Positions 1 through 12,336 of a stretch of DNA of 64,000 nucleotides are shown here, piece by piece (position 1 is the stretch's first letter; each line of letters starts with the position of its first letter). The translations under genes and the position numbers were made by a program. The notes under the pieces were generated by a model. It was not told the origin of the DNA and made no database searches. It saw only the letters and a list, made by a program, of their open reading frames with translations. Source of the DNA: Oscheius sp. JU75 (Eukaryota; Nematoda; Chromadorea; Rhabditida; Rhabditidae); assembly GCA_037178855.1 (NCBI GenBank), contig JASJZC010000006.1, positions 6,014,001 to 6,078,000 of the forward strand, read 5' to 3'.

Positions 1-186
1 GAACATCTTCCTCAGCAGTAAAATAATCTACCTGATCAAGAAACATATTCAGGTTAGTTCGCGACTGCAAGCTCTCTCCGTACTCTCCTCTCAATTTAAA
101 ACATCTTCACCGAGGGATGAATAAACGTTCATCAGACCTAATATCATGGAACAGGAAATGCGACAAGCAGTTTATGAGCAAAAAGT

Positions 187-2759
187 TTAAGCAGTGCTCT
201 GACGCTGGATATGGGTGGCGCGTTCCTCGCCTTCCTTGTTGTACAGAATGGTCTGCACATTGTTTCCGGTTCCGAAACTGTCCTCTCCGTCGAAGACGAG
301 CTGATCCGGAGGCGAGTTGACGCCCTGGTTCTTGGCGAAGATCTTGAGGGTCTTGCCGGCTCGGAGGACGAAGTCTCTTGGCAGGGTGTAGACAATCTCC
401 CTCTTTCCGTCGATCTTTCTCTTCAGCTTCCATTCGCCGATGTGCTCGTCCTTGGCACGGTGGGTGTTCTGGAGACTGATGAACTTTCCATCGGGAGAAG
501 CCTCCTGAATGGACACGTTGCCCTTGGCTGAGCGTTGGAAGGATTGGCGGGAAGCTGTCTCGCCCTTCATGATACGCATTGTCTCTGAAAATGCATTGTT
601 TGTTAGATAAAGAGACAAGACTCACCGGTATCGGTCTCCTGAGTGATGGCATGGGTCTTTACGACCTGTTCGACGAGCTGCTTTAAGCCAGCACGGTTCT
701 CCTCTCCCTCGAGCATCTTTCTGTAGATGGCAATCTCGGCATCCAGGGTCTGCTTGGTGTCCAGGAGCATTTGCAGCTCGACCATCAGAGCCTGGCATTC
801 CTCGCGCATCTTTCTGATCTGGCTGTCACGATCGTTCAAGGCGGCCTCGTAGCTGCGTTGGTCGTCCTCGAGCTGGTAGTTCAGCTCCTGGATCTGCTTC
901 TCGAGCAGGCTGTTGCGTCCCTCGAGGTCGGCCAGCTTGCCACGAAGATCGCTGAGCTGGGTGCGAAGACGCTTGACCTCTTCCTTGGCATAGCCCTGCT
1001 CCATGTTCTGACGGACAGACTGAGTCTGGATCTCTTGGACCTTGAGACGATACCAGGACTCCATGTCGTTGCGGTGAACATTGGTGATCTGAAAGATGAC
1101 TCTTTCTCTGTCTTTCTCTCCCGTACCTGGTCGTATTCCTCACGAATGTCTCTGATGGCCGACGAGAGCTCGTTCTTGAAGAACTCACGGTTCTCCGGGG
1201 TTGTGTCACGAGAGGCCAGAGTCTGGAGTTCCTTGATCTCATTGTCGTGGACACGACGAATGAAGTCAATCTCCTCCAGAAGTGTCTGGACCTGGTTCTG
1301 ATAGTCAATTCTGTTCAGAGTCTCCTGGTCCAAGTCGGTACGGGCGCGTTGAAGTTCGGACAAGAGACGCTGGTTCTCCTGCTTGATACGCTTGACTTCG
1401 GTCTCGAGCTCGCCGATACGACGCTTCAGGTAGTTGATTTCAGCCTCGAGGTCGGCCAACTGCTTGAGCAGACCGTCAATCTTGGCACGATCCTGTTCGC
1501 GACCACGCACGGCTTCTTCGTATCTGGAATTCGAAGCTGTGAAACAGACCTATACTTTCTCTTCCTGTCCCCAATGTATATTCCCTTTACTACCTCTATA
1601 TGCCCATTACTCATCCCATTCGCTCCCTGACAAACGCCTCCTCCTGTGGAAAAGAATTTCTCTGGGCAAACAGAGCCAGCCAGCCATGGCAACTTCGGAA
1701 CAATCAGTCGTGCAAACACGTCATAGCCATACACAAATACCGTACTTTCTGCGAATTTCAGCCACATCATCCTGCATCTTCTTGATCTGATCCTCGAGCT
1801 CTTTTCGCTGCTTGTTCGTCTCGTTGATCAGCTTCTGGGCATCGGCCAGTTCCCCCTCGAACATCGTTCTGACATTGTGGGTGTCCTTCCCCCATTTGCT
1901 GCGTAGAGCATCGAGGTCGGCAGCGAGCTTACGATTCTGGGCCTCGAGGAAACGGACCTGAAGAGGAAAATTCGAATCAGAGAAACAAAATATGATTTGA
2001 GCCAAAAGGTTAGGAAAAAACGCAAAAGTTTCGACCACGGCAGGACTCGAACCTACAATCTTCGGATCCGAAGTCCGACGCCTTATCCATTAGGCCACGC
2101 GGCCACGTTTGCTGTATTTTTTTGTGGCCTACTAGCCGGTTCACGCACTGTCCAAGAGAAGTCATAAGCCATGATGTTTTGTGACCCAAGAAGACAATTT
2201 TGAAAGTCTGTATGCTCTACAAAAGGGTTGCTTATCAGCTTTTCTACAATTTTGCATAACGCTTCAAAGGTAGCAAGTTAGTTCTCGATACGGTTGTTAG
2301 TAACAGAATAACAAAACACTCTAATTAGGTGCATAGTTTGTATTGACTACAGTAATCGTTTAGCTCTTGGTACTTGAAAACGTCCTTCTTCTATTATAAA
2401 AGGATCAAAAACAGTTCTCCGGCTAGTATAGCTCGAAGTAAATTGTTTTGAATTCTTGCCCCTTAACCGTGTCCCTCTCAGGCTGACCTTTTCGATATAA
2501 GAGGCAAGTCGGTCGTTCAAATCGCTCATTTCCTTCTTTTCGCGTTCGCGAGAGTCACGGATGGCTGTGGCTGCATTCTGTCCGAACGGGGACAGACCAG
2601 ATCCGGCGCCAGAGCGCATTTCCGTCACAATCTTCAACATGCGATCCTGGGCTGAAAGTCAGATTGTCCAGAAAGGTAGTTTGATGACTTACTGGCTACG
2701 TTACCGCCACGTCCGGCCAGAGGAGCACGAGCCGACGGCTGTGTGCTGGAGAATGACAT
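187..2759 (-). CDS. Cytoplasmic intermediate filament protein (nematode IFA/IFB type)
   Basis: Structural protein that forms coiled-coil dimers and 10-nm filaments in nematode epidermis, gut or muscle attachment sites. Exons by map position: 2693-2759, 2488-2651, 1746-1957, 1127-1523, 626-1088 and 187-584; total 1,701 nt, 566 aa. Visible features: Ser/Gly-rich head; rod start near residue 60 with [20 protein letters not shown]; rod end [15 protein letters not shown] near residue 410; a lamin-type globular tail filling the last exon (435-566), with [20 protein letters not shown] and [14 protein letters not shown]. The lamin tail and long coil 1b are typical of protostome, and especially nematode, cytoplasmic filaments. 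The start was chosen because an acceptor (ttttcag, plus position 2762) lies 2 nt upstream of the ATG. A possible alternative first exon lies at 3657-3678. Which IFA/IFB subtype it is cannot be told by eye. Confidence 0.95.
2032..2104 (-). tRNA. tRNA-Arg (anticodon TCG)
   Basis: Read on the minus strand, 73 nt fold into a full cloverleaf. The acceptor stem GGCCGCG pairs with CGTGGTC (two G-T wobbles); the D stem is GCCT/AGGC; the anticodon stem TCGGA/TCCGA closes the loop CTTCGGA with anticodon TCG; the T arm is GTAGG-TTCGAGT-CCTGC. The discriminator is G, there is no intron and CCA is not encoded. It lies inside the intron 1958-2487 of the intermediate filament gene, on the same strand. A and B box sequences look intact, so it is probably functional. 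Confidence 0.96.
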
Positions 2760-3656
2760 GGCTGAAAACAACTGTGAATGATTGAGCAAGACAAGAGATA
2801 GGAGGAGGACGGGGTGCAACCGCAAGCTCCCGAATGACTGCTCAGTCAGTCTCTGAGAGTTTGTGCAACAGATCAGTCGAGGCAGCAGCTTAAACGCCGC
2901 TTCGAAACTTTCATCACGGTCGGCACCCACACAAATGACGATGCAAAGTAGGGGGAGGTGGAGGATGGCAACATCAAGAAATGAAAAGATAACATCAGGG
3001 TTTTGAGAAGAAATTGCCGCCCGAGAAATATGAGGCTTCAAAGGGAGCGCATGAAAGAAGGTGTCTGCTAGCTGTGCGTGCGTTTGTGAGCATACAAACA
3101 CTTTTTGTTAGGGACAGCTTGTTGCTTAGAGGAACCTCCGGTTATCAGAGCCTTTAAGAATTGAAAAGGATTGTCAACGTCTTAGTCCATGTAGCTATAG
3201 ACACAGAAATTGTTATTCATGTCTACTGATTTAGGATGTACAGTTCTTATCAAGTTCTTTAGCATATAATGAAGGAGATTGTAAATCTTTGATGATGTGA
3301 GAGCTCTGAGAAAGACAAGAACGAGTGAATAGGATCATAAGCTCCTGTATAGTACAACCCGAAAAGGAAAGCAGCCGCACCCATCCTTTAGTAGTGGACA
3401 TGACTCAGAATTTGCATTCTGAGAGTGTTCTCATCACTTTTTGACGCCCTTGAAACCGGTCGTAGGTTCGCTTGTGTCAGCCCTCATAGGCGAGAGAGAA
3501 CTCTGAATAACCACCGGGGCGAGGCAGCGCCATATTTTGAGGTCGTGCCACAATTGGCAGGGATTATCGTTCAGTGCAGTGCGCGCAACAAATGCTGCCA
3601 AGTTTAGGAAGGAAACTAGACAACATGACTGTTAATCGGTAGGCAGTCGAACTCAC

Positions 3657-3678
3657 ATTCACGCGTGATTTCCATCAT
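3657..3678 (-). CDS. Possible alternative first coding exon of the intermediate filament gene
   Basis: On the minus strand an acceptor-like ccaaactcag is followed 5 nt later by ATG ATG and an open frame, MMEITRE plus one base, ending at a strong donor (GAAT then gtgagt). Joining this phase-1 end to the acceptor at 2762 adds the two bases CC and enters the main frame as MMEITRES-MSFSS. Frame agreement occurs by chance one time in three. Alternative 5' exons are known for nematode filament genes. No transcript evidence is available. Confidence 0.35.
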
Positions 3679-4070
3679 TTTCTCTGAGTTTGGATTGCTC
3701 TTCTGCAGAGGGAAGAACAGGGCGTTTGACGGGCTGAATTGATGTTTATTAGGAGAGAGATTAGGAAGGGAGAGAGTTTTAGGGATAGAGAGGCAAAGAG
3801 TCAGACATGGAAAACTCGAAACAGTACAGATTAAAGAAGCAACTGCTGAGCCCATGACAGTACAAAAGACCGTAAGCGGACCAAAAAAGTCTGACAAATG
3901 ACACGGTTCGCTCTCGTTCAGCTATCTTATAAGGACAGAGAAGTGACTAACAAAGGTGGCTGCTGGGGGTTGGACCAACGAGAGAGGGGACGTGAGTAAC
4001 AACGCGTGGAGGGCGCCGAGGGCTCACAATTACTGCGTTAGCCGACCGGTCTCAGTGTCTGAAAACATAC

Positions 4071-4086
4071 AGAGAGAGAGAGAGAG
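4071..4086. repeat. (GA)n simple repeat
   Basis: Sixteen bases of perfect AG dinucleotide repeat in the intergenic region. Similar tracts occur at 21161-21174, 31208-31222, 61966-61980 and 63252-63273. Confidence 0.9.
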
Positions 4087-4360
4087 TTCGGAAATGGAAT
4101 GATCTGGCTTCTAGAAAAAGTCTCCTGACTACTGTCCCAGTCCCCGTTTCAATTTCTTCTCCCCACAAGGGATTAGTCACAAAAGAAGCTACCCGTCTTC
4201 CCACTGTTTGTCTTCTTTAATTGAACTTGCTTCTGTCGCAAATTGAACAATTCATTCTGAATAGAAATCTGATACAGATTCTTCAACAATAACAAGGCAC
4301 AGGGGGAAACTGCGTTTGATACAAGATGAGACCCGTAAAAGGCGAAAACTAAGAGGAAAA

Positions 4361-7300
4361 CTAAGCGTAGTAGACGGGAGCAATGACATTCTCGATCTGG
4401 TAGACGAGGTCAGGACCGAGGGTTTTACAGGTGAGAGTCCAGTTGTCCCTGTGGGAACTGCGGAACTCGCGGAGAACCTTGGTAGCTGCTACCTGAAAAT
4501 GGGGATATTTAATAGGATAATGAGACTGCCTACTTGGATCTGGGCGTTCCTACTGGAATACTGACAGATGGTCCGGATTGCCGGGACGACAAGAGCTGGT
4601 GTGCTGAAGGGGAAAGCTCCCACAATAGCACTGTATCCCAAGATTCCACCATGTTGTTGCCATTTACAGTCCTGCGTCAGCATGTTTTCCATTCTGTTCA
4701 GCAGATCCTGGTCCAGTTTGATGTAGTCGAAGTGAATAAGAGTCTCCAGACATCTGGCAGCTTCTTGTCGTACTTCGATCTGCTCATCAGCTAATGCGCT
4801 GTAGACCAGATTGGCAACCAGTTGTGGTCTGGCTCCTCTCTCGTACGTGAAGACGTTCGAGAAAACGATGACTTGGAAGAATTTGAGGACTGAGACCTTG
4901 GCCCTCCACAGACAGGTCCTCTCGTATGCCTGGAAAAGATTTAGCGTGTACAGTCATGAAGAGTCTTTCTATCTCTGTGATTCCGTCTGTCACAAGTTCA
5001 ATTCCCCCCTTCTTACCTCAATCAGAATATGCAGCAAACTATCGGCAAACTTCTCATTGACCAGTAGTCCGGACATGTAGTCGTGAATCAGAACACTGCT
5101 GTTGGTCACAATGTCGTGATCCTTGAACGTGGCCAGATCACTCGACTCGTCGTCGTTGGAGTACTCCAATAGAGTAGGAATCAACTTGACTATGCCGGGT
5201 GTGAGACAAGTCATACACTCCTCGTAATACTGAAGAAGGAATTCCAGACAGCAGCGAAGATAGATTCGTCCCTGTCGATCCTCGTCCTCATCCAGCAGTT
5301 CCAGATTACTTTCACTCAACAGACTCCTCATTCCGGCCACATCAACCTCTCCGGCCATGTTCAAAACCTTCGACAGTGCCTGTTTCAGCTCCACCTCCAT
5401 AGCACTGCTCGACTGTGGCTCAGACTTAGTACTGGATGGTGTCTCAACCAGAGATTCGATCTTCTCCATGAACTTTTCCAGCCAGTAGTCAGTTCCTCTG
5501 AGACGGAAGCGCTCGGGGAGACCGGCAAAATCGTTGAAGAGATTGGCATCTTCGATGGTGGAGATGACCCGGAGTGCACTGAAACGGAGCATTGTGAAAA
5601 GTTCGAAACATAAACTCACTTGGATATTCCCACCCTCTGCATTTCCATCGTAGCCGTCGGGAGTTGCTTCCAAGCAATGTCAGTTATTCTCTTCCTGATT
5701 TCCACATCTCTCCAATTCTTGGCTGGCAGTACTCCGCTCCTGACTGCCTGATGATAAGCACTGGGAGCTGGTCTCTGCATTCCGAGCAAGATTTGTTCGA
5801 TGAGCCAGAAGAAGCGACGAGGGTCCTCTCGTCCGAAGATCATTGGGAAGACGGACATCCAACATGTTTCAGCCTCGGAATTCAGATGATCTATCAGACG
5901 GTCGATAGCCGGAGCTAGCCACTTCCATATAGAGTTGAGGGTCTCGAAGGGATAGTGCTTGGTTCCTTTGACTACTCCACAGAAGATGTCGGCGGCTGCT
6001 CGTTGTTCAGTATGCTAAAAAAAAATAAGTGATACTCTTGTCCATGTTGGCATTGTTCAGCTGTCTCTTACTATATTACTTACCTTTCTTGAAGAGAGCA
6101 TCTTCTTCAGAGCTGCCAAGAAGTTTTCCAAAATCTTCGGACGATCGGGGAAGTTTCTCAGGACGTATTTGACCACTCGAAAAATGTTGTCGTCGATGCC
6201 TTGAGTTTCTTCCTTGTCCAGAATCAGGAGCTCAATAGTCGAATCGATATTCTCCTTGTGTTCGAAGAAGGTGGCGATCAATTTTTCTGCCTCACAAAGT
6301 GGACCACGCTGGAGAGAGGGTTCGGGAGCAGGAACAGACAGCGTCGATGGCCACTTGTGACATCCGGACTGCTTCGATATAAATATGCAGCTCTGCCACT
6401 TCTCAGCTGTGTTAGGGAGGGTCTTAGAGTCGTAGGCCACACACAAATTGTCTTCTCTGATGCCGCAAAGGAGATCTGGATACTTTGAAGAGCGTTCGGG
6501 GCAAAGCCATTGAATTCTCTTGGTCTTCGGCTTATTCTTTCTCATCCAGTAGGCAAGTTCGTCGGCACAACGGTCACGGATATGAACATCGTCAGAGAGC
6601 ATCTTAGAGAGGATGATCTGAAATACCTGTAAAGACTGGAAAAAATAGTGACTCACCTTGATTGTAGCGGCATTAGCCTTAGATCTTTGGAACTTCCAAA
6701 GCATCGCTCTTGCCAAACGGATTCTCGTGTGATGAAGACTTTTGTCATAGAAGAGCTCAATTAGTGTAGAGACCAGCTTCTCCTTCTGCCTGACATTCAC
6801 AGGTTTATCACATAAGACAATCAAAACTCACGAGTCCAGCTTCACGATAGCCTCCCTTCTCTTCTCCCTAGCCCAGTCAATTTGTTCCTCAGTGGTGAAC
6901 TTTTCCCACAGTCCAGTCTTCGGCAGCTCGGTCCACCACTCTTTCGTGTAGTCCAGAAGTTCCTGACTCTCTGACTCGTCTCTCTCGACCGTGTTCTGCT
7001 TCAGCAGCTGAGCGTACATGTCATCCATGGCCATGTTGTAAGTCGGCCGGTCTCCAACAGGAATCTTGATCAGAGCTGGCCAAAGCATTGTTTTCTCCGT
7101 GATCTGGCAATTGGAAATCCACTTGTTGTCCCGGACGATATCCAGAGCAGCCTTGATCTTTTCCACCGAACTGTTCTTGTCCACAAAGACCAGGGAAATC
7201 TTCTCGACCACATCGATTCTTGCCTCGTAGTAGACTGTCACTAGATGGTTCAATTCGGTTCTGGCCGTATCTCTGACTTCTGGGTAGTCGTTCAAAGCCA

Positions 7301-10300
7301 GCTTGACCAGTTGCTCGAAAACTTTACGGTGGAACGGATAGTAGAAAAGACTCTCATCGGCGCAAACGTAATCCAGATGGATCTTGTAGAGGTAGCTGTC
7401 AAAGGCGTTTACCGTCAGCTTCTTTCCATTCATCATAGGGTCGTTGAGGTGGGAGAAGATGTAGTCGGTCTGGTTCGTCATTGAACTCCTCTCTCCAGCA
7501 TCGATTCCTTTGTCGTCAATAATGTTCCTCAGCATGTTCGTGATTGAAATCAGAGCCTGGGTGTCTTCGGTTCCCTCTGTAAATGTCATATTCTCCAGAA
7601 GAGACTCCAGAGTAACAAAAAGAGTCTCGCGCACATTCGATCCATCAATGTAAGGAATGTCCCAGTACTTGTTCGTGACATGAGCGTGACTGAATCGAGC
7701 GAATGGAAGAATCCTGTCCGAGATGTTCAGTGGATCAGTCTTTCCGGAATTGGGCATCGGAAGACAGGTCACAGCTCCACAATAGGCCATGTTGACTTGT
7801 TTCAGGTATCTTCTGAGGTCGTGGACGCTGACTTTCGTCGTTCTCATCTTCTCCAATAGTGGGAACATGAAGCGGGAGAGGATCTCGGCAACGACGTCTC
7901 TCCGACTCTCGTCGGGAACATGCCAGGCCAGACTGATCTCGTGCTCTTGGTAGGTCATTCCCCAATCCTGAAACAGAATGGTTTAGTTTGGATACTCCTC
8001 CATACTTACACGAATCGGAACCCAATCCTTCAGAGATCGACTGAACTGATCGCCGAGGATCTGCTGCTGGATGGTGTAAATCCTCGAGAGCATGTAGAGA
8101 GCATACCACATGCCCTGACAGCCAATATCGTGGGCGAACTTGCATTCGCAATCGGTCAAAAGTTCGATAAATTCGAAACACATTGCTTTGTTCCGGACAA
8201 AAGCTTCCGAAGTTGTGCAAAATAGAGCGGAGGCCAGATTGATGAACCACAAGGCGGTCGAACTCAGATCTTTTTGGCGACGGACCTCGGCTGGAAAAGC
8301 GTAGAGACTAGAAAAGAAGGATGCTTACGTGTCAACAGAGATCTCAAATTCTTCAGCACGTACTGCGCAAATCGAGGCCAGTTTTCTGGACGGACAAAGA
8401 CGGCCTGAGCGACGACTCCGGTAGCAAGTTCCGTGGCGATGGCCGAATCGAACTCGTTACAGGCGACAAACTCGAAAATCTTGTCGATGAGTTTGGCAGT
8501 GATTTCGGGAGACGAGTTGCAGAGAAGAGCATTGATACAACAGTCAATGGCTCGACGGAGATTCTTTTCCTCTTCTCCAGTAGCGGTCGTTTCGTCTTTC
8601 AGACCTCCCAGAAGCTCCGTCGAGTTCTTTGGGGCACAGACAGAGAGAGAACGGATGATGTCCAAGATCCTAAATCGGTTATTACACAGTCACTATCACT
8701 CCAACTCACTTTTCCAAAATATTGTCAGTCAGAGCCGGTAGCCGAGCAGTCAACTGACACAGAAATTTCTCGTCCTCGGTCAAGTCGTCTCTCAACTCAA
8801 TACAAGTAGAACAGTCAATGTTGGGAACCAGCAAGAAAATCAAATTCATGTTCTGAACCTAGGCATTAAAAGCTAGGCCATAAGTTAATACCTGGAGAGA
8901 GATTGAAGTCTTGGCCACATCGTTGATGTCAATGGCGCAAGTCAAAGCCTCCAGCAGGTAGATGAGATGGGGACGGATAGTTCGGAGTTCATTGCTGACC
9001 TGACTCTTGATGTGCTCGGACACGAACGGGTAGAAGTCGGGAACGTTGGAGTCCTGAAAGAGAGGAGGTTAGTCAATTAGACTCTCTATCTCTGCTCCAA
9101 ATTTTTCTTAACAGCTTTGACCTTCAAAAGTCTCACCTGTTCAACCCAGTGATCCAGCGGATCCTTGAACTTCCTGCCACTCTGATCAGCCGCGATCTGG
9201 TAGACCACCTCCACAAGACATTCCAGAGTGTTCAGAAGACGATGGGGCTCACAGACTGCGTCCAAAGCCGGATAGGTACTGAAATTCCTGTTTTATAACA
9301 AACTCGTTTGACCTTACTGTTCAAGGAACCTTGGAATCACGAGATCCGGCTTCAATGCGGAGAGACCCATGAGGATCTTGGAGATTGACTGAAATGAAAA
9401 GTTTGAACATAAGAGATGGGCGAGACTTACGAATTTGTCGAAACTGATCTCGTTGTAGATTGCGATCAGAGTCGTCTGCAGCATGCTTTCGACGAACAGA
9501 GTAATGTCTTCGTCTTTGAGGTAGTACTCGGTCGGAACAGGCCTCTTGTGCTTCTTGATTCTCTCCTCGTAGACTCGATCCCGTACCGACTCACACAGTC
9601 TGTTCATGAAGACCAAAATGGCTTTGCTGTACTCGTCCGCATTGGACGGATGCATGAATGCCTCCAAACACTTCATGAGTCGAGAAAGCAGCGGCTGACA
9701 GCTATTCGGACCGCCCAGAAGATCACCAACGAGGTCAGCAAAGGCAAGGATTGAGGCTGTTCCAGTTCCGTCTCCGACTGCAATCTTTCCGCCTCGGACC
9801 ACAAGCTGCATTGAGCGTAAGATTCGGATGAAGAGATCCTCGTAGATTGGGCTGATATCTCGGAAGTCGGGAGCCCAGTGGAATACTCTGAAATGAACGT
9901 TGTTACTATATTGAAACTGAACACACTGAGCAAAGAGGTACGGCAAGTCGTCGCCCCAGATAGCTCCCATCTCGACGACCTCGTAAAGCTTCCAGAGACT
10001 GTCCCACCAGAAACCAGCTCCAAACTGACGATGTTCTTCCGCGTTCATTTGGGTTGGGAGGAAGCGGAGACAGAGGTCGAAGAACTTTTTGTCGTCGTTT
10101 CTTGGTGACAAATAGACTTGGAGCTCTTCCCAGATCAGCTTCGACTCTTCCAGGGGATAGAACCGTTTCAGCTTGTAGACAGCCGTCTGTATTTTTTCGG
10201 CATCGACTCCCTCAATCTTTCCGTATTTGGCGTGGTAGTACAGGTGGAAGACGGGTCTCCAGTCAAGAGTCATGTCCCGATAGGTCAGTCGAGACATTCC

Positions 10301-11465
10301 AATGATCACGTCCAGCATCCTGGCCGTCAGATAGATGATTTCTCTGTACTGTCCGGGCTTGGTCATAACCAAATGAAGGAACTTGATCAGACGGATAGCT
10401 TCGGGGATTGTGAAGCGCAGACCGTAGTTCTGGACAAATCTGAAAGAGTGGTGGTCAAGAGTTGAATGTGACACGGTCACCTGTTGAGATTACTGAGAAA
10501 CTGATACAGTCCGGGATAGGGCTCGTTGACCAGAACGGCGGTAACAGCTCCCGTTATGAGATAGTTGTAAAAGGCTGTCACGTACTTGAAAAGATTTTGA
10601 TTCGGATAACTTGCAGACTTACCGTATCCAGCTCCTCGAAATACGGCAAGAGAGCAACTCGAGCCTTTGGTCGAAGATAACCTCTGCTCATGAGAGAGTT
10701 GACAGTCAGTCGACCATCTACAACGACACAGCATGACTGAAAAAGAAAAGTGAAGAAAGTATTTTGAATTGCCGCCAACTACCGTAACCTCCAAACCCGC
10801 GCATTCAGCGCAAACTTGAATGTTTGTGTTTCTATTTTCGGTTTTTCTTCTCCTTTTCCTACCTTCTTCTGTATGTTTTCCTAGGGATATATCTTTGTTT
10901 TGTAGTCAAGTTTGTGGGTCATGTATTCAAGCAAAAATCGAAGGCCACGAATATATAGTGAAGTGGCAGTTGCTACAACGTCAAACTAACAGATTCCGCA
11001 CAGACCTTTGATTTTGCAAGTCGCTTATTTATGTTCGGCGTATTATAGGGTCCACAGTAGCGAATTGGTAGCCAGGGACGATAAAGAATACCCATAGTAT
11101 CGGCAGAAAAGCTAGCAGCTAGACTAGAAGACCAAATGGGCGGAGCCTCTGTTGTACAAGTCTCGCACCCTGTGCTTTCGACTAACAGAGGCTATAGATT
11201 TTAAGGGAAAAGTGGGAACAGAATACTTTTGACTGACCTGAACTGTTGAATTCTTCCTGTCGCCGTCCAAATGACCATCTTTCTGTCGCTTTACCTCGTA
11301 GGAGGCCGGGAGCTGTGGAGAGGACGCCTTCCTCTTTCTTTGTTCGGCAGCATATCTTCCCATTAGAGGTTCAACCTTAACCGCCATTGAACAAAAAGTT
11401 TTAGCAATGGGGAGCAAGATTTTGTGATTGGGAATGCGAATAAAGCGATGCTTCATACTTTTCAT
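4361..11465 (-). CDS. PSME4: Proteasome activator PA200/Blm10 (PSME4)
   Basis: ATP-independent cap of the 20S proteasome, mainly nuclear, linked in other animals and yeast to degradation of acetylated histones. Exons: 11238-11465, 10623-10736, 10481-10584, 9431-10439, 9318-9388, 9137-9278, 8892-9053, 8710-8852, 8329-8669, 8010-8290, 6832-7967, 6657-6789, 6084-6617, 5620-6014, 5017-5578, 4534-4929 and 4361-4492; 5,883 nt, 1,960 aa (human 1,843). Landmarks matching the human protein: VALLPYFEELD near the N terminus, LFIRILRSM, GDRPTYN, and the exact C terminus PVYYA, the gate-opening tail. HEAT-like helices fill the rest. The first exon has two basic clusters, RKRK (43-46) and KRQK (59-62), spaced like a bipartite nuclear signal. 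An acceptor (ttgctttcag) lies 5 nt upstream of its ATG. The first-exon join rests on phase and consensus only; the alternative start is the ATG at 10691 (MSRGYL). Confidence 0.93.
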
Positions 11466-11472
11466 TGCAACT

Positions 11473-12336
11473 GAAAGCAAGTGAAATCTATGGACACAAA
11501 GCTTCTATGCGCTTTTCTAGCGGAGGCAACCTCATTCTAAAAGATGCTAGGAACCGAAAAAGGATCACAAAAAGTCTATACGTGCCTGAGGTTGCCAATT
11601 TTGTGTTAAAGTATTGTTCTTTTAAAAAAACATCTCCGATTGTCATCTATTTTCCTTTAACTGGCTTGCTGTCTTCTTCCCAAGGGGAAAAATCATGCAT
11701 AGTGAACTTTTTTTTGGGTTTCGTAGGCTGGAGATTACGACGACCTCACTCAGAGACCTCTGTTATTACGTCAGGTGATGCCACTGTCGTGAGATGATGA
11801 AACTCGTCGGGGAAGTCCCTCGTACAAAAAAAGGGTCTAATTGCTGTTCTGTTGTTCTTACTAATGTTGCGGAAAGGGAAATACTTTATGAAAGTGACTT
11901 ATTAAAGTAGCTGAGGCAGAATATCATGGAAACTGAGGTTTTCTTTGTCAAATGTCAGTCATTTGGTTCGGAGTCCATCAGGATTATTTTTACTCAAAGT
12001 ATTTCTAGATTCGATCAAAGATGCAAACGGAAAAGGCCATAGACGAATTGTTGTTTTTGGGAAGACAAGTTTACGCAAAAATACGTTTCAAATGCCCGCC
12101 ATTGGACCCGCTGGCTGTCGTTTACCTGCGGAACTTGTCCAAGTCGTCACTTTTTAACTTTTTGAAACACTACAATTTAGTTTTTCGTACTTTGTTCCGT
12201 TTATGCGGTGAATTGTGTGTACAGGATCGGGTTTGAGAGCAAAATGGAACTTCCTGGGATTCGCTCTGATATAATTCTTGCTCTTTCTTTATTTTTCTCA
12301 GTGTTTTTCAGTTGACATGCTTTCAGAGTTCTCAAA
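11473..12336. other. Divergent intergenic region upstream of PSME4 and the 12.3-17.3 kb gene run
   Basis: About 860 nt between two diverging genes, with T/A-rich stretches and no coding signal. It must hold promoter elements for both directions, but I see no clear TATA box. The last 16 bases contain the acceptor gctttcag used upstream of the ATG at 12337. Confidence 0.6.

Larger units (their letters stand above)
2763..4360. other. Intergenic region between PSME4 and the intermediate filament gene
   Basis: About 1.6 kb with no convincing full gene. It presumably carries the promoter of the downstream intermediate filament gene. It holds a possible alternative first exon for that gene (3657-3678, minus) and a short (GA)n tract at 4071-4086. 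The ORFs here (for example 3425-3607 and the upstream part of 3616-3897) lack family similarity and splice logic. Confidence 0.6.

Noticed and set aside
603-1630. Long plus-strand ORFs opposite the filament gene (for example 771-1301 and 1247-1630)
   Set aside because: They are antisense shadows of the coiled-coil exons, with leucine-rich composition produced by the opposite strand.
9886-9922. Possible 37-nt intron in PSME4 (gtgttcag...ttcatttcag on the minus strand)
   Set aside because: Removing it creates an immediate stop, while the unspliced frame reads through and aligns at both sides with LFIRILRSM of the family.
10783-10830. Extra PSME4 exon upstream of 10737 (QVCAECAGLEVT frame)
   Set aside because: The donor is plausible, but no good acceptor exists upstream; the exon at 11238-11465 joins directly in phase with better signals.
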